This document shows positions 17,072 to 25,485 of a stretch of DNA of 56,297 nucleotides, in pieces. A program made the position numbers and the translations under genes. A model generated the notes under the pieces. That model saw only the letters and a list, made by a program, of their open reading frames with translations, made no database searches and was not told the DNA's origin. This DNA is from Leifsonia sp. CL147 (GTDB lineage Bacteria; Actinomycetota; Actinomycetes; Actinomycetales; Microbacteriaceae): positions 1-56,297 of the forward strand of contig NZ_FOTM01000025.1 of NCBI RefSeq assembly GCF_900114565.1. The letters are read 5' to 3'. Numbering within the stretch: position 1 is the stretch's first letter; each line of letters opens with the position of its first letter.

Positions 17072-17479
17072 TCATGGCGCGAGGAGGAGGGCGACAAGGT
17101 CGTCGCTGTGGAGACGCCCCTCCTCGTCGACGACCAGGCCCGAGCGGGCGCACCGCTCGAGCAGCCCGTCCGCATCCCGTCCGGAGAGCACGGCGACATC
17201 GGCGAGCGAAGTCCATCCGGCTTGGGCGCGGGTGCGGATGGATTCGCTGCGCACGCCGAGCTCGCGCGCCAGCAGGCCCGCCGGGTACCCGGCGGTCAGC
17301 AGCCCGCTGATCACCTGGCGGGTGAGCAGGTAAGCGGCGCGACGCTGTGGACCGAGCGCCAGCCTCTCGTCGTCCCGGGCCGCGACCAGGAGGGACGCCA
17401 AAGTCTCCGGCAGCGTTCGCCGGAAGCGCGCCGCGGCGCTGGGGCGACGGAGGGTCGGTGCGCTCTCGTCGAGGGTCAT
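17072..17479 (-). CDS. Hypothetical protein with helix-turn-helix-like segment, 135 aa
   Basis: ATG 17479 follows GAGGA. The product is mostly helical. Residues about 60-85 (AGYPAGLLARELGVRSESIRTRAQAG) look like a helix-turn-helix, as in short DNA-binding or adaptor proteins. The C-terminus is acidic and hydrophobic (LHSDDLVALLLAP). No signal peptide or membrane segment is seen. It lies upstream of the sigma-fusion gene on the same strand, 330 bases away, so it need not be co-transcribed. It could be a small transcription factor of unknown target. Confidence 0.6.
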   Translation of the reverse strand: MTLDESAPTLRRPSAAARFRRTLPETLASLLVAARDDERLALGPQRRAAYLLTRQVISGLLTAGYPAGLLARELGVRSESIRTRAQAGWTSLADVAVLSGRDADGLLERCARSGLVVDEEGRLHSDDLVALLLAP

Positions 17480-17592
17480 GTCGTTCCTCGGTCACTGGGC
17501 GGGTATGCGGTGTCAGTCGGAACGCTACTGCCCGGAAGGCTCGGACGCGGTGGATTTCACCCTGCGATCACCCCATGGGCCACGATCCGCGA

Positions 17593-19167
17593 TCACTCCC
17601 GTTCGACTAGGAGGTGCCGGTTCAGGGCGACCGCGATCGCATCCTCCCGGTTTCTGACGCCCAGTTTCCGGTACACGCTGCGCAACTGCGTCTTCACTGT
17701 GTTCGCGGAGACGACCAGCGCCGAAGCGATCTCGGACACCGAGCCGGTCCCCATCAGCTGGCCGAGAACGGCGAGCTCGCGATCGGTGAGCTGCAGGTCG
17801 GCCTCCGCGACCGGGAGCAGCGAACGGAGCGGCACGTCGGTCGTGACGTGCCCGTAGCCGGCCTCGTCGAGAGCAGCTGCGACGCGGTCGAGGTCATCGC
17901 CGGGCAGCAACGCGATCGCCAGGCGCTGCCGCGTCTTGTCGAGGAGGGCGCCGAGATGTTGCACGACGCCGCGGGTGCGGGACGTCGGCGACAACCGGAG
18001 CAGCACCGCCGCCTCCAGCGCCGCCGCCTCGGCCGAGGAACGCGCGGTCCGCAGGTGGCCTGCGGTCGCTCGCAGCTCGCTCAAGGTGGATCCGTTCTTG
18101 CCGAGCGACAGGCCGACCCTCGCTCGTGCCAGGTGGCGCTCCGGGCCGGCGACGGTGTCCCGCTCGACGATGACGCCCGCCGCATCCGGGTTCCCGAGCG
18201 CCAGCTGGAGGATGGAGCGCGTCCGCGCGAGCCGGTTCCGGGCGGCTGCCGTGCGGGACTCGGCCCCACGCATGGATGCGTAAGCCTCCAGCCCGGCGAG
18301 GGCCTCGCCCGGGCGGCCCTCGACGAGCTCGAGGAGTGCTGTGACCTCCGCCTCGGCGATCCAGTGCTCGATCGAGCGCCGGTCGTGCTCCATCGCCTCC
18401 AGATGAGTGCGGGCTGCGGCGGTGTCGAAGCGCTCGAGCGCCAGCGTCGCCTCGGCCAGCCGGTAGAAGGTCCCCGTGTACATCCGCCGTTGCCGATCGG
18501 TCCACGGCCCGGTCCTCGCATAGTCGATGTGCGCTGCGGCCTCCGGAAGGTCGCCCTGGAGGGCGTGCACGCCGGCGAGCATCGCCAGGTTCCCGAAGCC
18601 GGAGGACGGAGGCGTCGTGGGCGAGACCGCCAGTCCCTTCGCGAAGGTGTCCATGGCATCGTCCACCTCGCCCGCGTAGTAGAACGAGATGCCCAGCTGC
18701 CCGTAGAGGCGGGGGAGCTCGCCGAGGGACTCCCGCTCCTCGTCGTCCAGCCGGTCGAGCTCGGAGACCGCGGCGTGGGCAGGCCCGATGGAGAGTCGCG
18801 GCCGCCCGATCAGCCGGAACGCGGTGGCCTCGGCCGAACGGATCAGCACGCGGTCGGCGCCGCTCACGGTCATACTGCGCGGGGCCTGGGCCGCCCGGAC
18901 GGCGGTCACCAGATACCGCAGCCCGCGCAGTCGATGGAATCCATGGGTGTTGTAGATCAGGCCGAGCATCATGGCGAGCAGGGGGTGGGTGCGGAGAGCG
19001 TGGCCGGGTGCGCGCTCCAGGAGGACGCGGACCGCCTCGCCGTGCTCGGTCATGAGCTCGAACCAGCCGGCGCAGACCGCCCTGTTGGCCGCATCCCAGT
19101 CGTCGGCGTCGACCGCCTCCTTCAACTGCGCGAGCGCGGACCGGCCCGCCTGCGATCGATCGGGCAT
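17593..19167 (-). CDS. LuxR-family regulator with TPR-like helical domain, about 524 aa
   Basis: The last 65 residues are a LuxR/GerE helix-turn-helix (LTDRELAVLGQLMGTGSVSEIASAL, then SANTVKTQLRSVYRKLGVRNREDAIAVA). The preceding roughly 450 residues are repeated helical pairs of tetratricopeptide type, without an ATPase P-loop, so it is not a full MalT/LAL protein. The frame is open further upstream, but that part (to 19335) is poor coding sequence; ATG 19167 or the TTG about 20 bases upstream, next to GGGAGGG, are the likely starts. It is paralogous to the gene at 20016-21653 (shared HWF/GWFEL, ALERVPAHEL-type and HTH motifs). It is divergent from the putative S component at 19354 and may regulate it. 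Confidence 0.88.
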   Translation of the reverse strand: MPDRSQAGRSALAQLKEAVDADDWDAANRAVCAGWFELMTEHGEAVRVLLERAPGHALRTHPLLAMMLGLIYNTHGFHRLRGLRYLVTAVRAAQAPRSMTVSGADRVLIRSAEATAFRLIGRPRLSIGPAHAAVSELDRLDDEERESLGELPRLYGQLGISFYYAGEVDDAMDTFAKGLAVSPTTPPSSGFGNLAMLAGVHALQGDLPEAAAHIDYARTGPWTDRQRRMYTGTFYRLAEATLALERFDTAAARTHLEAMEHDRRSIEHWIAEAEVTALLELVEGRPGEALAGLEAYASMRGAESRTAAARNRLARTRSILQLALGNPDAAGVIVERDTVAGPERHLARARVGLSLGKNGSTLSELRATAGHLRTARSSAEAAALEAAVLLRLSPTSRTRGVVQHLGALLDKTRQRLAIALLPGDDLDRVAAALDEAGYGHVTTDVPLRSLLPVAEADLQLTDRELAVLGQLMGTGSVSEIASALVVSANTVKTQLRSVYRKLGVRNREDAIAVALNRHLLVERE

Positions 19168-19353
19168 CCCCGTGAACTCGTCGTCCAATCGCCCTCCCAG
19201 CTGTGTCGTCGCGCAGGTCGTGTCCTCCGGCGGGTCCGTGATCGAAGCCGCTCTGTCGACAAAACCACACATCTTCGCCGGGTGACCCCGTTTTGCGCCG
19301 TACGTCCCTTCGACTGGGGGCAGGATTGAGTGCACTCACGAGAGAGGTGGACG

Positions 19354-20040
19354 ATGGCGGCGAAACCGACCGGGCCGGCGAGCCCTCGCCTCAGCACGCG
19401 CGCCCTCCTGATCATCGCGGCGTTCGCCGCGCTGGGAGCCCTGCTGCTCATCCTCATCGCTCCCGTCACCGGGCTCCTCGCCGTGCTGTTCCCTCCCGCG
19501 TACGCGGTGGCGGCGGGCATCCACAGCGTCCTGCCCCTCCTGGCCCGGAGGCTGGTCGGCTTCCCGTGGACGACCACCATCGCGTTCGCGCTGGTCGGCA
19601 TCCTCGCCATCGGGTTCACCCCGCTCGGTGTGCTCATCGTCATCCCGCTGGTCATCACGGGGGCGGGGTTCGACGTCACGCTGCTGCTCCTGGCCCGCCG
19701 CAGTGAGCCGCGCCTGCGGCACTTCGCGGTTGGCGCGCTCGTCTCCGCCCTGCTGCTGTTCCTGGTGTCGCTGCCTGTCTTCTCACCGCGCGACCTCACG
19801 CCGTGGATCGTTCTGCTCGCGCTCGCCGGCCGGATCGTCGGGCAGCTCGCCGCCGCGGGCGCCGCCTGGGCGATCGGGCAGCGCGTGCTCGCCGCGGGGA
19901 TCCTCCCCGCCGCCGCCGCCGCCGCCCCTCCCGCCGCCGCCCCTCCCGCCGCCGCGCCTCCCGCCGCCGCCGCAACGACCACTCGATCGCAGGGTCGGCT
20001 CGGCCGGCGCATCCGTCAGTCCCGCTCCGTCAGCAGGTGA
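19354..20040 (+). CDS. Membrane protein, candidate ECF transporter S component (YkoE-like), 228 aa
   Basis: ATG 19354 follows GAGAGGTGG. Five or six membrane segments lie between residues 15 and 190: LLIIAAFAALGALLLILIAP, an FPPAYAVAAGIHSVLPLLA region, TIAFALVGILAI, VLIVIPLVITGAGFDV, ALVSALLLFLVSLP and IVLLALAGRIVG. Length, helix count and the PAYAVAAG motif after the second helix fit thiamine-precursor-type S components. The tail is a soluble Ala/Pro-repeat stretch with basic residues, unusual for the family. The gene ends 25 bases inside the convergent LuxR gene. The ATPase/T genes at 3508-6170 lack an adjacent S gene, so this protein may supply it. A generic membrane protein remains possible. 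Confidence 0.55.
   Translation: MAAKPTGPASPRLSTRALLIIAAFAALGALLLILIAPVTGLLAVLFPPAYAVAAGIHSVLPLLARRLVGFPWTTTIAFALVGILAIGFTPLGVLIVIPLVITGAGFDVTLLLLARRSEPRLRHFAVGALVSALLLFLVSLPVFSPRDLTPWIVLLALAGRIVGQLAAAGAAWAIGQRVLAAGILPAAAAAAPPAAAPPAAAPPAAAATTTRSQGRLGRRIRQSRSVSR
19909..19973 (+). repeat. Low-complexity Ala/Pro codon repeat
   Basis: A GCC run is followed by three approximately 15-base units coding Ala-Ala-Ala-Pro-Pro, and then by more GCC codons. It forms the C-terminal tail of the membrane protein and is a plausible slippage site that keeps frame when whole units change. Confidence 0.7.
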
Positions 20041-21653
20041 CGCTCGAGGGCGATCGCGATCGCCTCGTCCCGGGTCTTGACGCCGAGCTTCCGGTACACG
20101 CTGCGCAGCTGCGACTTGACGGTGTTCACCGAGACGTTCAGCCGCGCGGCGATGGCCGCGTGCGACGGATGCTCGAGCAGAGTGGCGAGCACCGCCGTCT
20201 CCCGCGGCGTGAGCGGGTCCTCGGCCTCCAGGTCGTAGAGCAGGGAACGCAGCCGCCCGTGCGCGACGAGCTCGCCGTAGCCGCCGGTCGTGAGTGCGGC
20301 CGAGACGCGGAGCAGATCCGACGCGGGCAGGAGCGCCAGCGGCAGAAGCAGCCGGCTGTGCTGGAGCATCGCGCCGAGGTGGTCGACGACCGCTGTCGTC
20401 CGCCGCTCCGTCGAGAAGCGAAGGAGAGCGGCCGCTTCGAGCGCCGACGCCTCCGCCTGCTGCCGTATCGACATGACGCTGCCGGACAGTGGTCGCAGCT
20501 GCTGCAGGGCGGCTCCGTGCCGCCCGCGCATCAGCTCGAGCCGGGCATGTCCGATGCAGCCGACGACACTCGGGCCGGCGTCCCGGTCGAGGATGGCGGC
20601 CGCGGCATCCGGATTCCCCAGAGCGCATTGCAGGACCGCTCGCAACGGTGCCAGAGCGCGCCGTGCCGCGTCGGTGCGGCCCTCCGGCCCGCGCGCCCGG
20701 GCGGACTGCTCGAGGCGGGCCAGGCCGCGTCCGGGATAGCCGCCCACCAGCTCGACCATCCCGGCGATCAGGATGGCCGGCATCCAGTGCGCGGTGGGTG
20801 GGGCCTCGGCTTGGGCTTGGATGGCGGCTTCGACGCCGGCTTCGGAGTCGGCTTCGACCTCGGCTTCGAAGAGATGGGCCTGGGCCGCGGTCGCGTCGAG
20901 CTCGTCGAGCGCGACCATCGCCTCCGCCAGCCGCAGCAGCACCAGGTCCTCCTGCCGGAGCGGGCGGCCCTGGGAGCGGGCGGCGTGGATGTTCTCCCTC
21001 GCCGAGGCCAGTTCGCCGGTCGTCGCATTGAGGCCGGCCAGGGTCGCGAAGATGGCGGGAGCGGCGGAGTCGCCGAGCGTCTGGGCGTGCAGCAGTGCCC
21101 TCTCGGCGGCGTCGAGGGCGTCGGCGTCGGCGCCGGTGTCGAGCAGACAGGCTGCGAGCTGCGCATACAGGCCGCCGACCGTCTCGTTGCCGCGCGCCTC
21201 GGCATCCGGCAGCGCTTCGAGCTCGGCGAGAGCCGTGCGGGCCGAGGTCCGCGCCCGGTCCGGCCTGCCCAGCATCCGGTGCAGGTCGGCCTGGTTGGTC
21301 TGAATGATCGCGCGGTCGAGCCCGCGCATCCCGTGTGCCGGCCTGTCCAGCGCCGCGCCGGCCTGGCCCATCCGTCTGAGGCCGTGCACGCGGCGCCGGG
21401 CCAGGGTCAGCGTGCTCCGTCCGAGCAGTGCGACGATCAACGGTCGCCGGTCGAGTTCGTGAGCCGGCACCCGCTCGAGCGCGACTGTCAGCTCGTGCGC
21501 AGGGCCGGAGAGCAGGTCGAACCAGTGGCGCCGGATCACCTCGGCGACGTCGTCGTAGCGCTCCGACGTGAGCGCAGCATCCAATCGGGACCAGGCCGCG
21601 GCGAAGAGCGCGGCCTGCTCGGTGTCGTGTGTTGTGTTGATCGCTCGTTCCAC
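20016..21653 (-). CDS. Second LuxR-family regulator with TPR-like domain, 545 aa
   Basis: GTG 21653 is preceded by GGAGGA at 7 bases; the frame is open upstream, but that part is Arg-rich shadow. The helical repeat domain fills residues 1-470. It includes an Ala/Glu-rich segment (around EAEVEADSEAGVEAAIQAQ) encoded by a repetitive stretch near 20810-20880. The HTH is at the C-terminus (LTPRETAVLATLLEHPSHAAIAARLNV, VNTVKSQLRSVYRKLGVKTRDEAIAIA). It shares architecture and C-terminal sequence with the regulator at 17593-19167, so the pair probably arose by duplication with the membrane gene at 19354 caught between. Ligand and targets are unknown. Confidence 0.88.
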   Translation of the reverse strand: MERAINTTHDTEQAALFAAAWSRLDAALTSERYDDVAEVIRRHWFDLLSGPAHELTVALERVPAHELDRRPLIVALLGRSTLTLARRRVHGLRRMGQAGAALDRPAHGMRGLDRAIIQTNQADLHRMLGRPDRARTSARTALAELEALPDAEARGNETVGGLYAQLAACLLDTGADADALDAAERALLHAQTLGDSAAPAIFATLAGLNATTGELASARENIHAARSQGRPLRQEDLVLLRLAEAMVALDELDATAAQAHLFEAEVEADSEAGVEAAIQAQAEAPPTAHWMPAILIAGMVELVGGYPGRGLARLEQSARARGPEGRTDAARRALAPLRAVLQCALGNPDAAAAILDRDAGPSVVGCIGHARLELMRGRHGAALQQLRPLSGSVMSIRQQAEASALEAAALLRFSTERRTTAVVDHLGAMLQHSRLLLPLALLPASDLLRVSAALTTGGYGELVAHGRLRSLLYDLEAEDPLTPRETAVLATLLEHPSHAAIAARLNVSVNTVKSQLRSVYRKLGVKTRDEAIAIALERHLLTERD

Positions 21654-21868
21654 GAGCTGTCCTCCGAAGTTTCTGGACGCGCGTCGCCGCGGCTCAGACC
21701 GGAAGGAGGTGTGCGTCCGCAGAGGGACGTGCCCGTTCCGGCCTGGCAGCGTGTCCGCGCGTCGGCTCCGCGCCCGTCGTGGGCGCCGTGCGAGCCGGCG
21801 CCCCACCGAACGAGTTCGGGCGGCTGCCGAGAGGGGAGGCGCAGTGGGCCTCCGTCCGGAGAGGGCGG

Positions 21869-22849
21869 TCAGCCGGGGCTGACGTCGTGTTCGCCCGGTG
21901 GACCTGTGGGAGGTGGGCTCGACGAAGGGCTGCCCGTCGCGGCGCTGAGCGCGAGGGGAGGGAGCCAGCCGGCTTCGACCTCGCCGACGGCGCCTCCGGC
22001 CTGCCCGGCGGACGGCACGAACGTGCCTCCTGCCGTAGCGGAGCCGTCGAAGTAGTGCGGTTGGGCGGGGAGGTCACCGGGGAGAGCGGTCGCCGTGCCC
22101 GGCGGGACGGTGAGCACCGGGAGCGGGGTCACGGCCGGGACGCCGGCGCGCCCCTTCGCCGATGCCGTGGTGGAGGCCGGGGCTGCGGGAGCCGGAACGG
22201 CGGGCACGCCCGCGACGACGGCGCCCGGCGCACCGGCGGTGACGGGGCCGGTCGGACTCGTCGAGCCCGCGGCGCCCCCGGGCGAGGTGGAGGGTGGGGT
22301 CGGCTGACCCGGCGGAGTCGCGACCCCGCCCGAACCTCCCGTACCTCCCGAGCCGCCGGTCACTCCACCGACCACCCCTCCGACGGCACCGTCGACGGTC
22401 CCGACGACGGGTGCCGTGATCGAGCCGATCGGGGTCGGACCGAGGATGCCGTCGACCGCCGTTCCCACGATCGGGACGGACGAGACGACCGAGTCGACGG
22501 CCGAGGTGACCGGAGTCACGATGGAGCCGAGAAGTCCGGAGCCGCTCGCGGTGCCGGTGCCGGTGCCGCTCGCGGTGCCGGTGGCGCTCGCGCCGCTGGT
22601 GCCGCTCGGCGCCGTCGAGGCCTGCGCCGTCGAGGTCAGCGACCCCACGGCGCCCTGCGCCGCCTGGACGACCGACCCGAGAAGAGACCCCGACGGTGGC
22701 GGCGCCTGTTCGGCGGAGGCCGGAGACGACTGAAGCAGGAAGCCGAACAGCGTGAGCGCGCCGGCACCGGCCAGACCGAGGAGGGCCAGGCGAAGCGGGC
22801 GCGCGCGGGAAGCCGCCGTCTCCGGCACCTGCTGTCCCTGGTCGCGCAC
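21869..22849 (-). CDS. Exported low-complexity protein, 326 aa
   Basis: GTG 22849 follows GGGGGA. A signal peptide is clear: RPLRLALLGLAGAGALTLFGFLL, with cleavage near PASA|EQ. The mature part is Ser/Thr/Gly/Pro/Ala-rich with valine-glycine runs (PIVGTAVDGILG, VVGTVDGAVGGVVGGVTGG) and long Pro/Ala stretches. It ends without an anchor, so it should be secreted or loosely wall-associated. No enzymatic domain is visible. Such proteins often serve as surface spacers. It stands alone between the LuxR gene and the metallo-hydrolase gene. Confidence 0.7.
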   Translation of the reverse strand: MRDQGQQVPETAASRARPLRLALLGLAGAGALTLFGFLLQSSPASAEQAPPPSGSLLGSVVQAAQGAVGSLTSTAQASTAPSGTSGASATGTASGTGTGTASGSGLLGSIVTPVTSAVDSVVSSVPIVGTAVDGILGPTPIGSITAPVVGTVDGAVGGVVGGVTGGSGGTGGSGGVATPPGQPTPPSTSPGGAAGSTSPTGPVTAGAPGAVVAGVPAVPAPAAPASTTASAKGRAGVPAVTPLPVLTVPPGTATALPGDLPAQPHYFDGSATAGGTFVPSAGQAGGAVGEVEAGWLPPLALSAATGSPSSSPPPTGPPGEHDVSPG

Positions 22850-22988
22850 TGTTCCCCCACTGGCCGACGTTGTCGATCGCGACTATACCGAAGGAGGAGA
22901 CCGTCCGGGTGATGCCGGGGTGAATTCCGCGCGGAACGCCTGCTTCCGTGGTAGGACGCGCAGCTGCCACCGTCACCGGCGCTGTGCG

Positions 22989-23765
22989 TCAGCCGGCCGA
23001 ATCCAGCTCGACCGACTCGCCCGGTCGCAGCATCCGGAGGCGGTCGCTCAAGCCGTGCTCGGCATAGGCCGCCTCCACGTCCGCCTGGCCCTGGGTGAAG
23101 TGCGCCCAGCCCTCGGCGTGCACCGGGACGATCACGGCGTCGCCGAGCAGGGCCGCCGCCCGGGCGGCCTTGTCCGCGGTGAGGGTGAGGAACGCATCCA
23201 GCCGGGCGGTGCGCGCCGCGCCCGCGAAGAGCAGGGCGATGTCGATCGGACCCAGGTTCTCGGCGACCTCCTCCACGACGCGGAGGGACGCGTTGTCGCC
23301 GCTCACGTAGACGGTGGGCACACCCTCGCCGGCGAGCACGAAGCCGATCACCGGGCCGGAGGAGGCGTCCATCCCGTCGGGTCCGTGCTGGGCCGGGACC
23401 GCGTGCACCCGGAGCTCGGAGCCGTCCGGCCGGGGAACGGTCAGATGCGTCCACGGGCCGAGTCCGCGCACCGCGCCCTCGACCCGTTCGGCCGCAGCGG
23501 CCGTGCTCACGGTGAGCGGCGCAGCGCGCACGACGTCGCGCCCCCGATCGTCGAGGTTGTCGGGGTGCTGATCGTGTGAGAGGAGCACCACATCCACCGC
23601 TCCGACCTGTTCGGGAGTCAGGCCCGCCGGCGCGGTCTTGACCAGCACACGACCGGCGACGGGATGCTCGCCCGGCGGGTCGAACGTGGGGTCGGTGAGG
23701 ATGCGGAGGCCGCCGAGCTCGATGAGCGCGGTCGGTCCTCCGATCAGGGTCACGCGGACGGTCAC
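22989..23765 (-). CDS. MBL-fold metallo-hydrolase (UlaG-like), 258 aa
   Basis: GTG 23765 follows GAGGAGGA at a good distance and overlaps the permease stop (GTGA). The protein starts VRVTLIGGPTALIELGGLRILTDPTF, typical of UlaG/YtnP-like beta-lactamase-fold proteins. The metal-binding motif is LLSHDQHPDNLD (H-x-x-H-x-D-N family variant), with PAQHGP, VSGDN (metal-bridging Asp) and VPVHAEGW downstream. It is predicted to be a cytosolic metal-dependent hydrolase of unknown substrate, probably co-expressed with the amino-acid-type permease upstream. Confidence 0.85.
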   Translation of the reverse strand: MTVRVTLIGGPTALIELGGLRILTDPTFDPPGEHPVAGRVLVKTAPAGLTPEQVGAVDVVLLSHDQHPDNLDDRGRDVVRAAPLTVSTAAAAERVEGAVRGLGPWTHLTVPRPDGSELRVHAVPAQHGPDGMDASSGPVIGFVLAGEGVPTVYVSGDNASLRVVEEVAENLGPIDIALLFAGAARTARLDAFLTLTADKAARAAALLGDAVIVPVHAEGWAHFTQGQADVEAAYAEHGLSDRLRMLRPGESVELDSAG

Positions 23766-25051
23766 GGGTCCTCCTCTCGCCGCCGCGACCCGCTGGCCGC
23801 GCGCAGCCGGAGGAAACGGTAACCCATCCCGATCGCGAGGACCACGAGGCCGGCGACGACGGCCGGCAGGGGCAGGGTCGCGACGAGGACCACGCAGCCG
23901 ACGGCGCCGGCCACGGCGAGCGCGCGCGGGTAGCGTCGGTGGGCCCGATCCTGCGTCCAGGCGGAGGCGTTCGCGGTCAGGTAGTAGAGCAGCACGCCGA
24001 ACGACGAGAAGCCGATCGCGCCGCGCAGATCGGTGACAGCCACGAGGACGCAGACGATCAGGCCGAGCACCAGTTCCGCCCGGTAGGGGACGCGGAAGCG
24101 TGGATGGACGGCTGCGAACCAGGAGGGGATGTCGCGGTTGCGCGCCATAGCGAGGCTCGTGCGTCCGATCCCGGCGATCATCGCCAGCAGCGCACCGAGG
24201 GCGGCCGCAGCGGCCCCGATCCGGATGACCACCCCGGGCCACGCGGCCCCGCCGGTGTCCGCCACCGCGCTCAGCGGCGCCGTGACCTCCGCCAGGCCGG
24301 CCGCTCCGATGGCGTGCAGCGCCGACACGGCGACGAGTGCGTACACGACCAGGGTGATGCCTAACGCGGTGGTGATGGCACGGGGGATGGTGCGCACCGG
24401 ATCCACCACCTCCTCGCCCATCGTGGCCACGCGTGCATACCCGGCGAAGGCGAAGAACAGGAATCCGGCCGACTGCAGGATGCCGTACGCGGTCACCGCC
24501 GGACCGGGTTGCGCCGCGCTCGCCGCGCTGTGCGTGAACCCGATGACGACCGCGACGGTGAGCGCCGCCAGGGAGACGGCGACGAGGAGGCGGGTCAGCA
24601 GGGCCGTGCGCGTCACCCCCAGAGTGTTGACGACGGTGAGCGCTGCGACGGCCAGGACGGCGACCGGCTTCACCCAGGGACCGGGCACCGCGTACGTGGC
24701 GAAGGTGAGGGCCATCGCCGCCGAGCTGGCCGTCTTGCCGACCACGAACGACCAGCCGGCGAAGAACCCGGCCCACTCGCCGAGCCGCTCCCGGCCGTAG
24801 ACGTAGGTGCCGCCGGAGGTCGGGTACTGGGCGGCGAGCTGCGCCGAGGAGGTCGCATTGCAGAATGCGATGAACCCGGCGACGACGAGTCCCACGAGGA
24901 GTCCGGCACCGGCGGCGGCCGCGGCCGGAGCGAACGCGGCGAAGACGCCCGCGCCGATCATCGACCCGAGACCGATGCTGATCGCATCCCCCAGGGTCAG
25001 TCGCCGGGCGAGCGAGCCGTCGCCCCGCGGCGGGGTGGATGCGTCGGTCAC
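23762..25051 (-). CDS. APC-superfamily amino acid permease, 429 aa
   Basis: About 12 membrane helices are seen. The first carries the APC motif SIGLGSMIGAGVF, and GGTYVYGRERLGEWAGFFAGW and FFAFAGYARVATMGEEVVDP mark the amino acid/polyamine family. The likely start is GTG 25051: TAGACT on the minus strand (25064-25059) leaves seven bases to this codon, the geometry of a leaderless transcript. An ATG at 25081 in the same frame lies upstream of that box. The stop overlaps the next gene's GTG, so both are one operon. Substrate is not predictable from sequence; amino acid:proton symport is the family norm. Confidence 0.88.
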   Translation of the reverse strand: MTDASTPPRGDGSLARRLTLGDAISIGLGSMIGAGVFAAFAPAAAAAGAGLLVGLVVAGFIAFCNATSSAQLAAQYPTSGGTYVYGRERLGEWAGFFAGWSFVVGKTASSAAMALTFATYAVPGPWVKPVAVLAVAALTVVNTLGVTRTALLTRLLVAVSLAALTVAVVIGFTHSAASAAQPGPAVTAYGILQSAGFLFFAFAGYARVATMGEEVVDPVRTIPRAITTALGITLVVYALVAVSALHAIGAAGLAEVTAPLSAVADTGGAAWPGVVIRIGAAAAALGALLAMIAGIGRTSLAMARNRDIPSWFAAVHPRFRVPYRAELVLGLIVCVLVAVTDLRGAIGFSSFGVLLYYLTANASAWTQDRAHRRYPRALAVAGAVGCVVLVATLPLPAVVAGLVVLAIGMGYRFLRLRAASGSRRREEDP

Positions 25052-25058
25052 GGGACGC

Positions 25059-25064
25059 AGTCTA
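25059..25064 (-). promoter_or_regulatory. -10 box TAGACT for a probably leaderless permease mRNA
   Basis: TAGACT fits the actinobacterial -10 consensus. With seven bases between it and the GTG at 25051, transcription would begin at or next to the start codon. No Shine-Dalgarno sequence precedes that codon. No convincing -35 is visible. Confidence 0.5.
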
Positions 25065-25183
25065 GGGCCGGCGGGTGACATCCCCGGATGCCGTCATGCT
25101 TCTGCGCGCCCGTGCGGACGGTGGACCTCCAGCGCCGGACGGAGTACCGTCGCGCGGTCAGCACAGAACGGAAGGACGACGCC

Positions 25184-25321
25184 ATGAGCGACGAGAACAC
25201 CCGCCCCGACGCCGACGAGCTGCCCGACGGCGCCGCCTCCGACGGCAGCGCCCCCGAGCCCGGCGAGGACACCAGCTCCGGCGGCGGCCCCGACGAGCAC
25301 AAGCCCGCCCACCGCGCCTAG
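25184..25321 (+). CDS. Small acidic disordered protein, 45 aa
   Basis: ATG 25184 follows GGAAGGA at ideal distance. The protein is rich in Asp, Glu, Pro, Gly and Ser and has no hydrophobic core, so it is likely disordered and cytosolic. It has its own promoter region after the divergent permease start and is followed 35 bases later by a 75-base palindrome that may end its mRNA. The family is not recognised; similar tiny acidic proteins are common in Microbacteriaceae (general impression). Confidence 0.6.
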   Translation: MSDENTRPDADELPDGAASDGSAPEPGEDTSSGGGPDEHKPAHRA

Positions 25322-25356
25322 CCGCCCCGCCCCGCTCGCGCCCCGCCCCGCTCGCG

Positions 25357-25431
25357 CCCCACCGTCGAGTACACGAAGACTGCACGTTCTGAGCTCGAAA
25401 TCGTGCAGTCTTTGCGTACTCGACGGTGGGG
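25357..25431. repeat. Long intergenic palindrome, family A, copy 1
   Basis: A 30-base arm (25357-25386, beginning CCCCACCGTCGAGTAC) is followed by a 15-base loop and its complement (25402-25431), with 28 of 30 positions paired. The same 30-base arms occur at 39202-39277 with an unrelated loop. It sits between the small protein's stop and the convergent SDR gene, so it could act as a two-way terminator, but its sequence conservation exceeds what a terminator needs. Confidence 0.9.
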
Positions 25432-25485
25432 CGGAGGGGCGGAGGGGCGGTGGGGCGCGAGGGGCGGGGGCGGAGGGGCGGGGGG

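Noticed and set aside
22989-24776. 595-aa minus-strand open frame
   Set aside because: The upstream half is a shadow of the permease gene; GTG 23765 with GAGGAGGA is the true start of the hydrolase.
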